A DNA stretch of 8,142 bases from Caulobacteraceae bacterium UBA5005 (GCA_002398405.1 DGYN01000030.1:372-8513), one strand, 5' to 3'; positions 1 to 5,811 are shown, counted from the stretch's first letter. Notes: a model not told the origin generated them from the letters alone. Made by a program: numbers and translations.

Positions 1-813
1 GTCGCCAACGCCGTGAAGCTCGGCGCGTCCTATGAGCACAACCAGATGCAGCAGGGCGCGGTCGCCTACGCGGCCCTGATGGCGCTGCAGGAACCGGCGT
101 TCGTCGCCTCGGTCCGCAGCTTCGGCTCCGACCGGGAAACCCGCGAGGAGATCATCCGCCGCCTGCTGGCCAATCCGGCCTATGCGGCCACCTTCCAGAG
201 CTCAGACCGGGCCGCGGGCCTGGCTATCGACTCGATCGACGGCATGGGGGCCAAGGTGATGGTCTCCGGCCGGGCGGTGAAGCAGTCGGCCTATGACATC
301 CAGCGCCAACCCTGGTCGCGGAACAACGTCCAGAACGCCGCCGAGCGCCTGACCGGCGCCAAGGACCTTTCCACCCGCCGGCTGATGGCCAACGCCGCCG
401 AGGTCGCGGCCATGAAGCGCCTGGCGGCCGGTGAAGCGGCGGTGAGCGTCTCCGGCGCCCCGGTGCGCCCGCCCCATGCGCCGGTCATCGAACGGGGCCT
501 GGCCATCGCGGCCATCGCGGCCCTGGGCGGCGCGGACACCGCCGCCGATCAGGCGCGGCTTGCGCCGCTGCTGCAGGAAACCGAGACCAACTACTGCCTG
601 AACATGGCGAAACTGAACCTCTATCAGTGCCTGGCGGTGTCACGGCCGCACTATGAGGACATCTTCTGCCTGGGCCAGCACGCCATCATGGACCTGGGGC
701 AGTGCATGATCTCTGCGGCCAGGTCCCCGACGCCCGCGTTTGTCGCGCCGCCGCCCCCGCCGCCACAGCCCAAGGCGGCCCCGAAGGCCAAGGCGAAGGC
801 CAAGGGACGGTAG
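1..813 (+). CDS. Hypothetical protein, N-terminus cut off by the window edge; four-Cys C-terminal module
   Basis: I do not recognise this protein. The frame is open from base 1, and the first visible residues (VANAVKLGAS) read like the middle of a protein, so I treat it as partial; a GTG at base 13 is the only early alternative start. The 270 visible residues are Ala-rich and mostly helical in character. Near the C-terminus are four cysteines spaced C-x10-C-x12-C-x11-C (about residues 198-234), as two similar segments, YCLNMAKLNLYQC and FCLGQHAIMDLGQC. They look like a duplicated helix pair held by disulfides. After them comes a run of seven prolines and a Lys/Ala tail (PKAAPKAKAKAKGR), suggesting a flexible basic end that could touch cell wall, membrane or nucleic acid. 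Paired cysteines favour an exported protein, but the N-terminus that would show a signal peptide is outside the window. The next gene is 245 nt away, past a repeat element. Confidence 0.7.
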   Translation, partial: VANAVKLGASYEHNQMQQGAVAYAALMALQEPAFVASVRSFGSDRETREEIIRRLLANPAYAATFQSSDRAAGLAIDSIDGMGAKVMVSGRAVKQSAYDIQRQPWSRNNVQNAAERLTGAKDLSTRRLMANAAEVAAMKRLAAGEAAVSVSGAPVRPPHAPVIERGLAIAAIAALGGADTAADQARLAPLLQETETNYCLNMAKLNLYQCLAVSRPHYEDIFCLGQHAIMDLGQCMISAARSPTPAFVAPPPPPPQPKAAPKAKAKAKGR

Positions 814-820
814 CTCGCTC

Positions 821-904
821 GGGGACATGTAGCGCGCAGCGGTGCGTGTCCCCAAGAAGGCGCTTGATCGTCGGTACACGTATCGCTGCGCGCTACATGT
901 CCCG
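821..904. repeat. REP/BIME-like element: two inverted imperfect hairpins
   Basis: Two 31-nt arms (822-852 and 873-903) are inverted copies of each other. The outer 20 nt are identical (GGGACATGTAGCGCGCAGCG and its complement), and the rest has two G-T pairs and one mismatch. Each arm can also fold alone: 821-853 pairs GGGGACA with TGTCCCC around a GC-rich core, and 872-904 forms an equivalent stem. Two head-to-head hairpins with an 18-nt spacer is the classic layout of a bacterial interspersed mosaic element built from REP units. It sits just after a stop codon and before rplY, a typical REP position. It may stabilise the 3' end of the upstream transcript or attenuate read-through; there is no T-run, so it is not a canonical terminator. 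The window holds no second copy and no REP-associated transposase. Confidence 0.65.
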
Positions 905-930
905 GTTCGGCGCATGTCCCGGTTCGGCGC
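897..930. repeat. Tandem 17-bp direct repeat attached to the REP-like element
   Basis: ATGTCCCGGTTCGGCGC occurs twice without a gap (897-913 and 914-930). The first copy starts inside the right arm of the inverted repeat. A further TGTCCCG at 937-943 looks like a third, eroded start. The duplication implies slippage or stepwise growth at the edge of the hairpin element. Confidence 0.7.
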
Positions 931-1046
931 GTTAGGTGTCCCGTGGGGCGTTGCACCGCCAAACGCCTTCGTGTAAGGAACCGCACCCAATTCGGAACCG
1001 ACCGGCGCCGCGCGGATCACCTTCGCTGCGGCGCTTCGCTTTGAGA

Positions 1047-1054
1047 GCTAGAAC
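1047..1054 (+). promoter_or_regulatory. Candidate -10 element of a leaderless rplY promoter
   Basis: GCTAGAAC matches the Caulobacter housekeeping -10 consensus GCTANAWC at every position. It ends 4 nt before the rplY ATG, so transcription would begin at or very near the start codon and give a leaderless mRNA. Against it, no TTGACG-like -35 is visible 10-14 nt upstream, and chance matches occur. A weak Shine-Dalgarno alternative (GAGAG at 1043-1047, 11 nt from the ATG) would instead need an upstream promoter. Confidence 0.35.
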
Positions 1055-1058
1055 TGAC

Positions 1059-1709
1059 ATGGCCGACATCGTCCTCAACGTCGAAGTACGCGATCGCACC
1101 GGCACCGGCGGCGCGCGCGCCTCGCGTCGCGAAGGCCTGGTCCCCGGCGTCCTCTATGGCGGCGACAAGGATCCCGTGGCCGTGGCCGTGAAGCAGAACG
1201 AGTTCCGCAAGGCGCTCTATTCCGGCAAGCTGGTCGGCCACGTGGTGACGCTGGCCCACAAGGGCGAGAAGCAGAAGGTCATCGCCAAGTCGATCCAGTT
1301 CCATCCGGTGAACGATCAGCCGATCCATTTCGACCTGTATCGCGTCGATGAGCACCAGGAGATCAAGATCTCCGTCCCCGTGCACTTCCTGAACCAGGAC
1401 GTCTGCGAAGGCCTGAAGCGCGGCGGCACCATCACCTACGCCTTCCACGAAGTGGAAATCTCCACCACCGCCGACAACGTGCCTGAGCACCTGGAAGCGG
1501 ACATCGGAAGCCTGGACATCGGCGACCAGATCCACGCCAGCGACCTGAAGCTGCCCAAGGGCGTCAAGATCGCCGCCCAGGCCGATTTCGTGGTCGCCAC
1601 CATCTCCGGCACCTCGGCCCAGGCCGCCGCGGACGACGCCGCCGACGAAGCCGCCAGCGCCGAAGCCAGCGCTGAAGCCGCCGCCGAGCCGGACGCCAAA
1701 GAGGACTAA
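1059..1709 (+). CDS. rplY: 50S ribosomal protein L25, CTC/TL5 long form
   Basis: L25 binds 5S rRNA in the large ribosomal subunit; the long form (general stress protein Ctc) adds a second beta domain. The start is the ATG of MADIVLNVEVRDRTGTGGAR, the usual beginning of alphaproteobacterial L25; an open frame reaches further upstream to 936 but crosses the repeat region and is not protein-like. Of 216 residues, about 1-93 form the 5S-binding domain, with RREGLVPGVLYGG (23-35) and the family signature QFHPVNDQPIHFDLYRVDE (80-98). Residues about 98-183 are the C-terminal beta domain, and 184-216 form a low-complexity Ala/Glu/Asp tail, common in this class. pth follows after 23 nt, a pairing widely seen in bacteria. 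The tail makes the protein longer than the E. coli form, which has only the first domain. Confidence 0.96.
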   Translation: MADIVLNVEVRDRTGTGGARASRREGLVPGVLYGGDKDPVAVAVKQNEFRKALYSGKLVGHVVTLAHKGEKQKVIAKSIQFHPVNDQPIHFDLYRVDEHQEIKISVPVHFLNQDVCEGLKRGGTITYAFHEVEISTTADNVPEHLEADIGSLDIGDQIHASDLKLPKGVKIAAQADFVVATISGTSAQAAADDAADEAASAEASAEAAAEPDAKED

Positions 1710-1716
1710 TCCTCTT
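1699..1716 (+). other. Small hairpin enclosing the rplY stop codon
   Basis: AAGAGGA (1699-1705) and TCCTCTT (1710-1716) form a perfect 7-bp stem with loop CTAA; the TAA stop of rplY lies in the loop. There is no T-run, so termination is unlikely. It lies directly before the G-rich ribosome-binding region of pth and might affect coupling between the two genes, or the match may be fortuitous. Confidence 0.35.
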
Positions 1717-1732
1717 CCTTTGGGGGGAAGCG

Positions 1733-2341
1733 ATGCTGATCCTCGCCGGCTTCGGAAATCCCGAGGCCAAGTACCAGGGCAACCGCCACAACGTCGGCTT
1801 CATGGCCATGGACGCCATCGCGCGCGGTCACGGCTTTGCGCCCGGCAAGAAGCGGTTCTCCAGCCTGACCGCCGAAGGGGAGATCGCCGGGGTCCGCGCC
1901 CTGCTGCTGAAGCCCCAGACCTTTTACAACGACAGCGGCCGCGCCATCGCCGAGGCGTTGAAGTTCTACAAGGTGACGCCGGCGGACGTCGTGGTGTTCC
2001 ATGACGAGATCGATCTGGCCCCCGGCCGTTTCCGGATGAAGACCGGCGGCGGGGCGGCGGGCAACAACGGCATCCGCTCGACCACCGCCCATATCGGCGA
2101 TGCGTTTCGCCGGGCCCGGATCGGCGTCGGCCATCCGGGCGACAAGGCCATGGTGCAGCATTATGTCCTGTCGGACTTCCACAAGGTCGAGCGCGAATGG
2201 CTGGACCCTTTGCTCGCCGCCATCGCCGGCGCCGCCCCGTTCCTGGCCAGGGGCGAGGACGAACGCTACCAGGCCGAGGTCCTGCGCCTCGCGCCGGCGG
2301 AAAAGGCGGACCCCAAGAAGCTGCGCGGCGGCGGGGACTGA
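1733..2341 (+). CDS. pth: Peptidyl-tRNA hydrolase
   Basis: Pth cleaves the ester bond of peptidyl-tRNAs that drop off the ribosome, returning free tRNA; the activity is essential in most bacteria. The 202 residues match the usual length. The N-terminal signature GFGNPEAKYQGNRHNVGF (6-23) holds Asn9 and the catalytic His19. PQTFYNDSG (61-69) corresponds to the substrate-binding P-x-T-[FY]-M-N-x-S-G, with Tyr replacing Met. Asp91 in HDEIDL is the expected catalytic partner. The second signature reads GNNGIRS (110-116) where G-H-N-G-[LIVM]-[RK] is usual, so Asn replaces His while the tRNA-contacting Asn112 stays. GVGHPG (131-136) and the basic tail (KKLRGGGD) are typical. The ATG follows a G-rich ribosome-binding stretch (GGGGGGAAG, 1722-1730). 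rplY lies 23 nt upstream and ychF 79 nt downstream, all on one strand, so co-transcription is likely. Confidence 0.96.
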   Translation: MLILAGFGNPEAKYQGNRHNVGFMAMDAIARGHGFAPGKKRFSSLTAEGEIAGVRALLLKPQTFYNDSGRAIAEALKFYKVTPADVVVFHDEIDLAPGRFRMKTGGGAAGNNGIRSTTAHIGDAFRRARIGVGHPGDKAMVQHYVLSDFHKVEREWLDPLLAAIAGAAPFLARGEDERYQAEVLRLAPAEKADPKKLRGGGD

Positions 2342-2420
2342 CGGCCAAGCCCGCCTAGCCCTTCCCGCGGCGCCATGCTACCTCGCGCGCCACCATCCCT
2401 TACCCGCTTCGAAAGTCTCC

Positions 2421-3521
2421 ATGGCCCTCAAAGTCGCCATCGTCGGCCTGCCCAATGTCGGCAAATCGACCCTGTTCAACGCCCTGACGCAGACGGCCGC
2501 CGCGCAGGCCGCGAACTATCCGTTCTGCACCATCGAACCCAACACCGGCGACGTGGCGGTGCCAGAGCCGCGCCTTGCGGCCCTGGCCAAGATCGCGGGA
2601 AGCAAGGAGATCATCCCGGCGCGGATCAATTTCGTCGATGTGGCGGGGCTGGTGCGCGGCGCGTCCAAGGGCGAGGGGCTGGGCAACCAGTTCCTGGCCA
2701 ATATCCGGGACTGCGATGCGGTGGCCTTTGTGGCGCGGTGTTTCGAGAACGACGACATCACCCACGTCGAGGGGCGGATCAATCCGCTGGAGGACCTCGA
2801 CATCATCGAGACCGAGCTGATGCTCGCCGACCTGGAGAGCCTGGAAAAGCGCCGGCCGGCGCTGGAGAAGAAGGCCAAGGCGGGGGCCGACAAGGAGGCC
2901 GCCAATACCCTGCGGCTGGTGGATCTGGCCTTGTCCAAGCTGAGCGCCGGCAAGCCCGCCCGCACCGCCTCGGTCGGCAAGGAGGACGAGAAGGCCTGGC
3001 ACATGCTGCAGCTTTTGACCGCCCTCCCCGCCATCTATGTCTGCAATGTCGATGAGGGCTCGGCGGATAAGGGCAACGCCTTCTCCGATCAGGTGGCCGG
3101 GCGCGCCAAGGCGGACAACGCCAAGGCAGTGGTCATTTCCGCCCAGATCGAAAGCGAGATCGCTTTGCTGGACCCGGAGGAGCGGTCGGAGTTCCTGGAG
3201 ACCCTTGGCCTGGAGGAGCCGGGCCTCAACCGTCTGATCCGGGAGGCCTATGCCCTGCTGGGCCTGCAGTCCTATTTCACCGTGGGGCCGAAGGAGGCGC
3301 GGGCCTGGACCATCGAGGTGGGAACGACGGCGCCCCAGGCGGCGGGCGTGATCCACAACGATTTCGAAAAGGGCTTCATCCGCGCCGAGACCATCGCCTA
3401 CGCCGACTACATCGCCCTGAACGGCGAGACCGGGGCCAAGGACGCGGGCAAGATGCGGTCCGAGGGCAAGGAGTACATCGTCAAGGACGGCGACGTGATG
3501 CACTTCAGGTTCAATGTCTGA
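2421..3521 (+). CDS. ychF: Redox-regulated ATPase YchF (Obg/OLA1 family)
   Basis: YchF is a universal Obg-related P-loop protein that prefers ATP, binds ribosomes and is linked to stress responses. All marks are present in the 366 residues, the standard length. The P-loop is GLPNVGKST (9-17), with Leu10 in place of a catalytic polar residue, as in HAS-type NTPases. The switch/G3 region is DVAGLVRGASKGEGLGNQFL (73-92). The G4 motif is NVDE (209-212), the family change from NKxD that gives ATP preference. A helical, charged arm covers roughly 125-205. The C-terminal TGS domain (about 282-364) contains GVIHNDFEKGFIRAE (309-323). The start MALKVAIVGLPNVGKS is the family's own; the open frame upstream of it overlaps pth and is not real. 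The ribosome-binding site is poor (GAAAG at 2411-2415). The last 8 nt overlap the start of sir2, implying translational coupling. Confidence 0.97.
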   Translation: MALKVAIVGLPNVGKSTLFNALTQTAAAQAANYPFCTIEPNTGDVAVPEPRLAALAKIAGSKEIIPARINFVDVAGLVRGASKGEGLGNQFLANIRDCDAVAFVARCFENDDITHVEGRINPLEDLDIIETELMLADLESLEKRRPALEKKAKAGADKEAANTLRLVDLALSKLSAGKPARTASVGKEDEKAWHMLQLLTALPAIYVCNVDEGSADKGNAFSDQVAGRAKADNAKAVVISAQIESEIALLDPEERSEFLETLGLEEPGLNRLIREAYALLGLQSYFTVGPKEARAWTIEVGTTAPQAAGVIHNDFEKGFIRAETIAYADYIALNGETGAKDAGKMRSEGKEYIVKDGDVMHFRFNV

Positions 3522-4254
3522 CCGAGCCCGCCTGCGCGATCTGATCGCGCAATCCGAACGGATCGTCGTCTTCACCGGCGCGGGGATATCGACCGAGAGC
3601 GGCATTCCGGATTTCCGGTCGCCCGGCGGGGTGTGGTCGAAGATGCAGCCGATCTATTTCCAGGATTTCGTCGCGAGCGAAGAGCGCCGCCGGGAGGCCT
3701 GGACGCGGGTGTTCAACCGGACGGCGGGTTGGACGGGCAAGGCGCCCAACGACGGGCACTTTGCGGTCAAACGACTGCATGATCAGGGGAAGCTCTCCAG
3801 CGTCATCACCCAGAACGTCGACAACCTGCACCAGGATAGCGGCCTGCCGGCCCGCAAGGTGATCGAGCTGCACGGCAATGCCAGCTATGCGACGTGCCTT
3901 TCCTGTGGCCTGCGGCACGAGCTGGACGAGCTTGCGCCGATGTTCGTCGAGCGGGGGGAGATCCCCACCTGCCGTTCCTGCGCGGGGCTGGTGAAGACGG
4001 CGACCATATCGTTCGGCCAGCAAATGCCCGAGGGACCGATGATCCGCGCGGAGGAGGAGACGCTCGCCTGCGACCTCTTCCTGGTGCTGGGATCGTCCCT
4101 GGTGGTCTATCCGGCGGCGGGCTTTCCGGTCCTGGCGAGGCGAAATGGGGCCAAGCTGGTCATCGTCAACCGCGAGCCGACGGAGATCGACAGCCTTGCC
4201 CACCTCGTCCTGCACGACGAAATCGGGCCGGTGATGAGCGAGGCCGTGCCTTAA
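3514..4254 (+). CDS. Sir2-family NAD-dependent protein deacylase
   Basis: Sirtuins remove acyl groups from protein lysines, using NAD and releasing nicotinamide and O-acyl-ADP-ribose. The 246-residue protein carries the complete core: NAD-binding GAGISTESGIPDFRS (22-36), TQNVDNLH (99-106), catalytic His120 in ELHGN, and the zinc site Cys128/Cys131 (CLSC) with Cys153/Cys156 (CRSC). GSSLVVYPAAGFP (about 192-204) and IVNREPTEID follow as the Rossmann-fold end. Where many sirtuins read VKPDIVFFGE, this one reads VKTATISFGQQMP (160-172). The Tyr-x-x-Arg pair of CobB/SIRT5-type desuccinylases is not seen in the matching helix (REAWTRVF, 60-67), so a deacetylase-like role is the better guess. The ATG lies inside the ychF end (8-nt overlap, ATGTCTGA), which suggests coupled translation. 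I give no symbol because cobB would imply that class. The stop overlaps the stop of the convergent lectin gene. Confidence 0.93.
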   Translation: MSDRARLRDLIAQSERIVVFTGAGISTESGIPDFRSPGGVWSKMQPIYFQDFVASEERRREAWTRVFNRTAGWTGKAPNDGHFAVKRLHDQGKLSSVITQNVDNLHQDSGLPARKVIELHGNASYATCLSCGLRHELDELAPMFVERGEIPTCRSCAGLVKTATISFGQQMPEGPMIRAEEETLACDLFLVLGSSLVVYPAAGFPVLARRNGAKLVIVNREPTEIDSLAHLVLHDEIGPVMSEAVP

Positions 4255-4907
4255 CGCGGCCGGTTGCCGCCGCCCTGGGCGACGAGGGCGCCGCCGTTGA
4301 TGATGATCAGGTTGCCGCCGCCCTGAGCGACGAGATTGCCACCGCCCTGAGCCACGAGGTTGCCGCCGCCCTGAGCCACGAGGGGAGTGCCCGTCACCCC
4401 GATGACCCCGCCGCCGTAGAAGATTTCGCCGGCTTTGGAGCCGCTCATCACCCCGGTCGCCTCGTTGCGGCGAAACTCGCCCCGGGCCCACTTCTGGTTC
4501 TTGCCACCGTTGCACTTATGCGTGCCGACCCCGAAGGTCTGGCTCCAGAAATTGGCCCCGAAGGGGACATCGGCGCACCAGCCGCCCTCGTTGTTGAGCT
4601 GGCCGTCTCGTTGCAGCTGCCACCGCTGATCCGGGGTGTTGCGGCAGGTCGTCATGGTCAGGTTTCCGTTCGACCCTTCCATGCATTGGCCGTTGTAGAT
4701 CTGTTGGCCGTAGGCGCCGATGAACCAGTTCTGCGCGGGCGAGCCGTTGCAGGTCTTCAGATAGAGCTTGCCGCCCTCGGCCTGCATACAGAGCGAGCCG
4801 GCCAGGCCCTGGACCATGACCTCGGCCCGGGCGACGTTGGGGATGGCAAGCGGCGACAAGGCGAACACGGCGGCTGCCGCGATGGCGAACGAACGATAGA
4901 TTTTCAT
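4251..4907 (-). CDS. Secreted ricin B-type (beta-trefoil) lectin-like protein with glycine-rich octapeptide repeats
   Basis: The chosen start (ATG at 4907) has AGGGG 6 nt upstream and begins a clear Sec signal peptide: MKIYR, a hydrophobic core, then PNVARA with cleavage after Ala28. A start at 4994 would bury the signal behind 29 extra residues, so I reject it. The mature part has three beta-trefoil subdomains, each with a paired Cys and a QxW motif: Cys40/Cys53 with QNW (59-61), Cys75/Cys88 with QRW (94-96), and Cys111/Cys132 with QKW (138-140). Ricin-B folds of this kind usually bind sugars, so a carbohydrate-binding envelope or extracellular protein is likely. The last 43 residues are five 8-residue repeats, LVAQGGGN three times, a degenerate LIIINGGA, then LVAQGGGN, ending RPR. 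No catalytic domain is attached. The gene stands alone, convergent with sir2 and divergent from the hydrolase. The ligand cannot be told. Confidence 0.88.
   Translation of the reverse strand: MKIYRSFAIAAAAVFALSPLAIPNVARAEVMVQGLAGSLCMQAEGGKLYLKTCNGSPAQNWFIGAYGQQIYNGQCMEGSNGNLTMTTCRNTPDQRWQLQRDGQLNNEGGWCADVPFGANFWSQTFGVGTHKCNGGKNQKWARGEFRRNEATGVMSGSKAGEIFYGGGVIGVTGTPLVAQGGGNLVAQGGGNLVAQGGGNLIIINGGALVAQGGGNRPR
4263..4382 (-). repeat. Five tandem 24-bp units encoding the LVAQGGGN repeats
   Basis: Units start at 4263, 4287, 4311, 4335 and 4359 on the plus strand. Four are near-identical; the unit at 4287-4310 has diverged to encode LIIINGGA. The 4311 and 4359 units differ at only one base, indicating recent expansion or conversion. 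The period is a multiple of three, so copy-number change would keep the frame and vary the tail length of the lectin. Confidence 0.9.
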
Positions 4908-4941
4908 GGAATGCCCCTGGGTCCTAACGCGTAGTCCCTCT

Positions 4942-4970
4942 GGGAGCGAACCTTCTACCCAGTTCGCCCC
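4942..4970. promoter_or_regulatory. Imperfect inverted repeat upstream of the lectin gene
   Basis: GCGAAC (4946-4951) and GTTCGC (4962-4967) are complementary, with two further G-C pairs outside a single mismatch (4943-4944 with 4969-4970) and a 10-nt centre. It lies about 35-60 nt upstream of the lectin ATG, where an operator or a 5'-leader hairpin could sit. No convincing -35/-10 pair is visible for either divergent gene in the 150-nt gap (4908-5057), so its role is a guess. Confidence 0.25.
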
Positions 4971-5010
4971 AATAGATAGCCGTCTTGTCGACATAGGTGA
5001 TTTCAGGCCG

Positions 5011-5022
5011 GTCGCGCGCGAC
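5011..5022. promoter_or_regulatory. Perfect 12-bp palindrome in the divergent intergenic region
   Basis: GTCGCGCGCGAC is perfectly self-complementary and lies 36 nt before the hydrolase ATG and just over 100 nt before the lectin ATG. A dimeric regulator could bind here, but alternating CG is common by chance in a genome this GC-rich. Confidence 0.25.
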
Positions 5023-5057
5023 TAGCCGCTCTCCGGCGCAGGGGGTAGAGGTGGGCC

Positions 5058-5738
5058 ATGGGCGAACGCGTCACCCTCACCAATCCCGCTGACCATCACC
5101 ACTTCGACGCCTGGCGTTGCGAGCCGGGCGACGCGCGGCGCGGCGGCTTGATCATCCTGCACGCCATCTGGGGGGTGACGCCGCATCTGCGGGAGCTGGC
5201 GGAAAGCTTCGCCGAGGACGGCTACGAGGTCTTGGTCCCGAGCCTATTTGATCGTTTCCAGCGCGGGTTCGCCGAGGTCGACATCGACCCGGCCCGGATG
5301 GCGATCCAGATGTCGTACGGCGAGCGGACGAAGTGGGGCCTGACCTGTCTTGGCGATATTCAGGCGGCGATCGACGCCCTGCCTAAGCCCGTGTTCCTGA
5401 TGGGCTTCTGTTTCGGCGGGACAGCCGCCTGGCTGGCGGCGAGCCGTTGCACGGGGCTTTCGGCGGCGTCCTGTTACTATGGGGGCCAGATCGTCGATTA
5501 TGTGGCCGAGACGCCGCGCTGCCCCGTGATCCTGCATTTCGGCAAGACCGACGAACTCATCCCGCCCAAGGACGTCGAGACGATCACTGAGGCCCACCCG
5601 GAAATCCCCGCATTTCTGTACGACGCCGGCCACGCCTTCGTGGCGCCGAACGGTCATCACCCCGACAGCGCCCGCCTGGCCCTGCTGCGGACACAGCAGC
5701 TGTTCCATCGTTCGGGCGGGAGCAAGGGCGAGGCTTAA
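5058..5738 (+). CDS. Dienelactone hydrolase family protein (alpha/beta hydrolase)
   Basis: The protein has the size (226 residues) and order of motifs of dienelactone hydrolases (carboxymethylenebutenolidases), cytoplasmic alpha/beta hydrolases with a Cys-His-Asp triad. The nucleophile elbow is GFCFGG (116-121) with Cys118; Asp165 follows in FGKTDELIP, and His192 in AGHAF. GYEVLVPSLF (55-64) matches the usual strand after the first helix. In the best known DLH the segment reads Q-E-I-F-G and its Glu36 holds the resting Cys; here the equivalent is HAIWG (35-39), so Ala replaces that Glu. The true substrate may therefore not be dienelactone, and no other chlorocatechol-pathway gene is nearby. 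GAGG (5048-5051) lies 6 nt before the ATG, a good ribosome-binding site. There is no signal peptide. The next gene begins 73 nt downstream on the same strand. Confidence 0.88.
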   Translation: MGERVTLTNPADHHHFDAWRCEPGDARRGGLIILHAIWGVTPHLRELAESFAEDGYEVLVPSLFDRFQRGFAEVDIDPARMAIQMSYGERTKWGLTCLGDIQAAIDALPKPVFLMGFCFGGTAAWLAASRCTGLSAASCYYGGQIVDYVAETPRCPVILHFGKTDELIPPKDVETITEAHPEIPAFLYDAGHAFVAPNGHHPDSARLALLRTQQLFHRSGGSKGEA

Positions 5739-5811
5739 GCGGCGCCGTCGTCGAGGCGCCTGAAATGTCGAGACCATCGCGCCAGCGCCATAGCTGCGTT
5801 ACGCTGACGCC

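Noticed and set aside
951..979. TTGCAC with GTGTAAGG as a possible rplY promoter
   Set aside because: Spacing of about 15 nt and a weak -10 match; not distinguishable from chance.
936..1058. Upstream ATG at 936 as the rplY start
   Set aside because: The 41 extra residues are not L25-like, begin at the repeat element, and precede the conserved MADIVLNVEVRD start.
2362..2384. Promoter-like TTCCCG...GCTACCTC before ychF
   Set aside because: The -35 is poor, the spacing is too short, and the -10 has a mismatch; pth-ychF co-transcription explains expression.
2400..3605. Long open frame on the minus strand opposite ychF (about 400 codons)
   Set aside because: It is antisense to a fully convincing YchF, has no recognisable motif, and is a usual result of high third-position GC.
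4263..4382. Short regular 24-bp repeats as a possible CRISPR array
   Set aside because: Units are directly adjacent with no spacers, in frame, and encode a peptide repeat in the lectin.
3511..4515. Long open frame on the minus strand across sir2 and the lectin tail
   Set aside because: Arg/Gly/Pro-rich low-information translation overlapping two genes with clear motifs; its repeats merely mirror the 24-bp units.
3894..4934. Long plus-strand frame across sir2 and the lectin, with VAAALSHE-like repeats
   Set aside because: The periodicity comes from reading the lectin's 24-bp repeat in the wrong direction; no family features and it overlaps both real genes.
5741..5760. GGCGCC/GGCGCC stem after the hydrolase gene as a terminator
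   Set aside because: Only 6 bp with an 8-nt loop and no T-run; GGCGCC is self-complementary and common in such GC-rich DNA.
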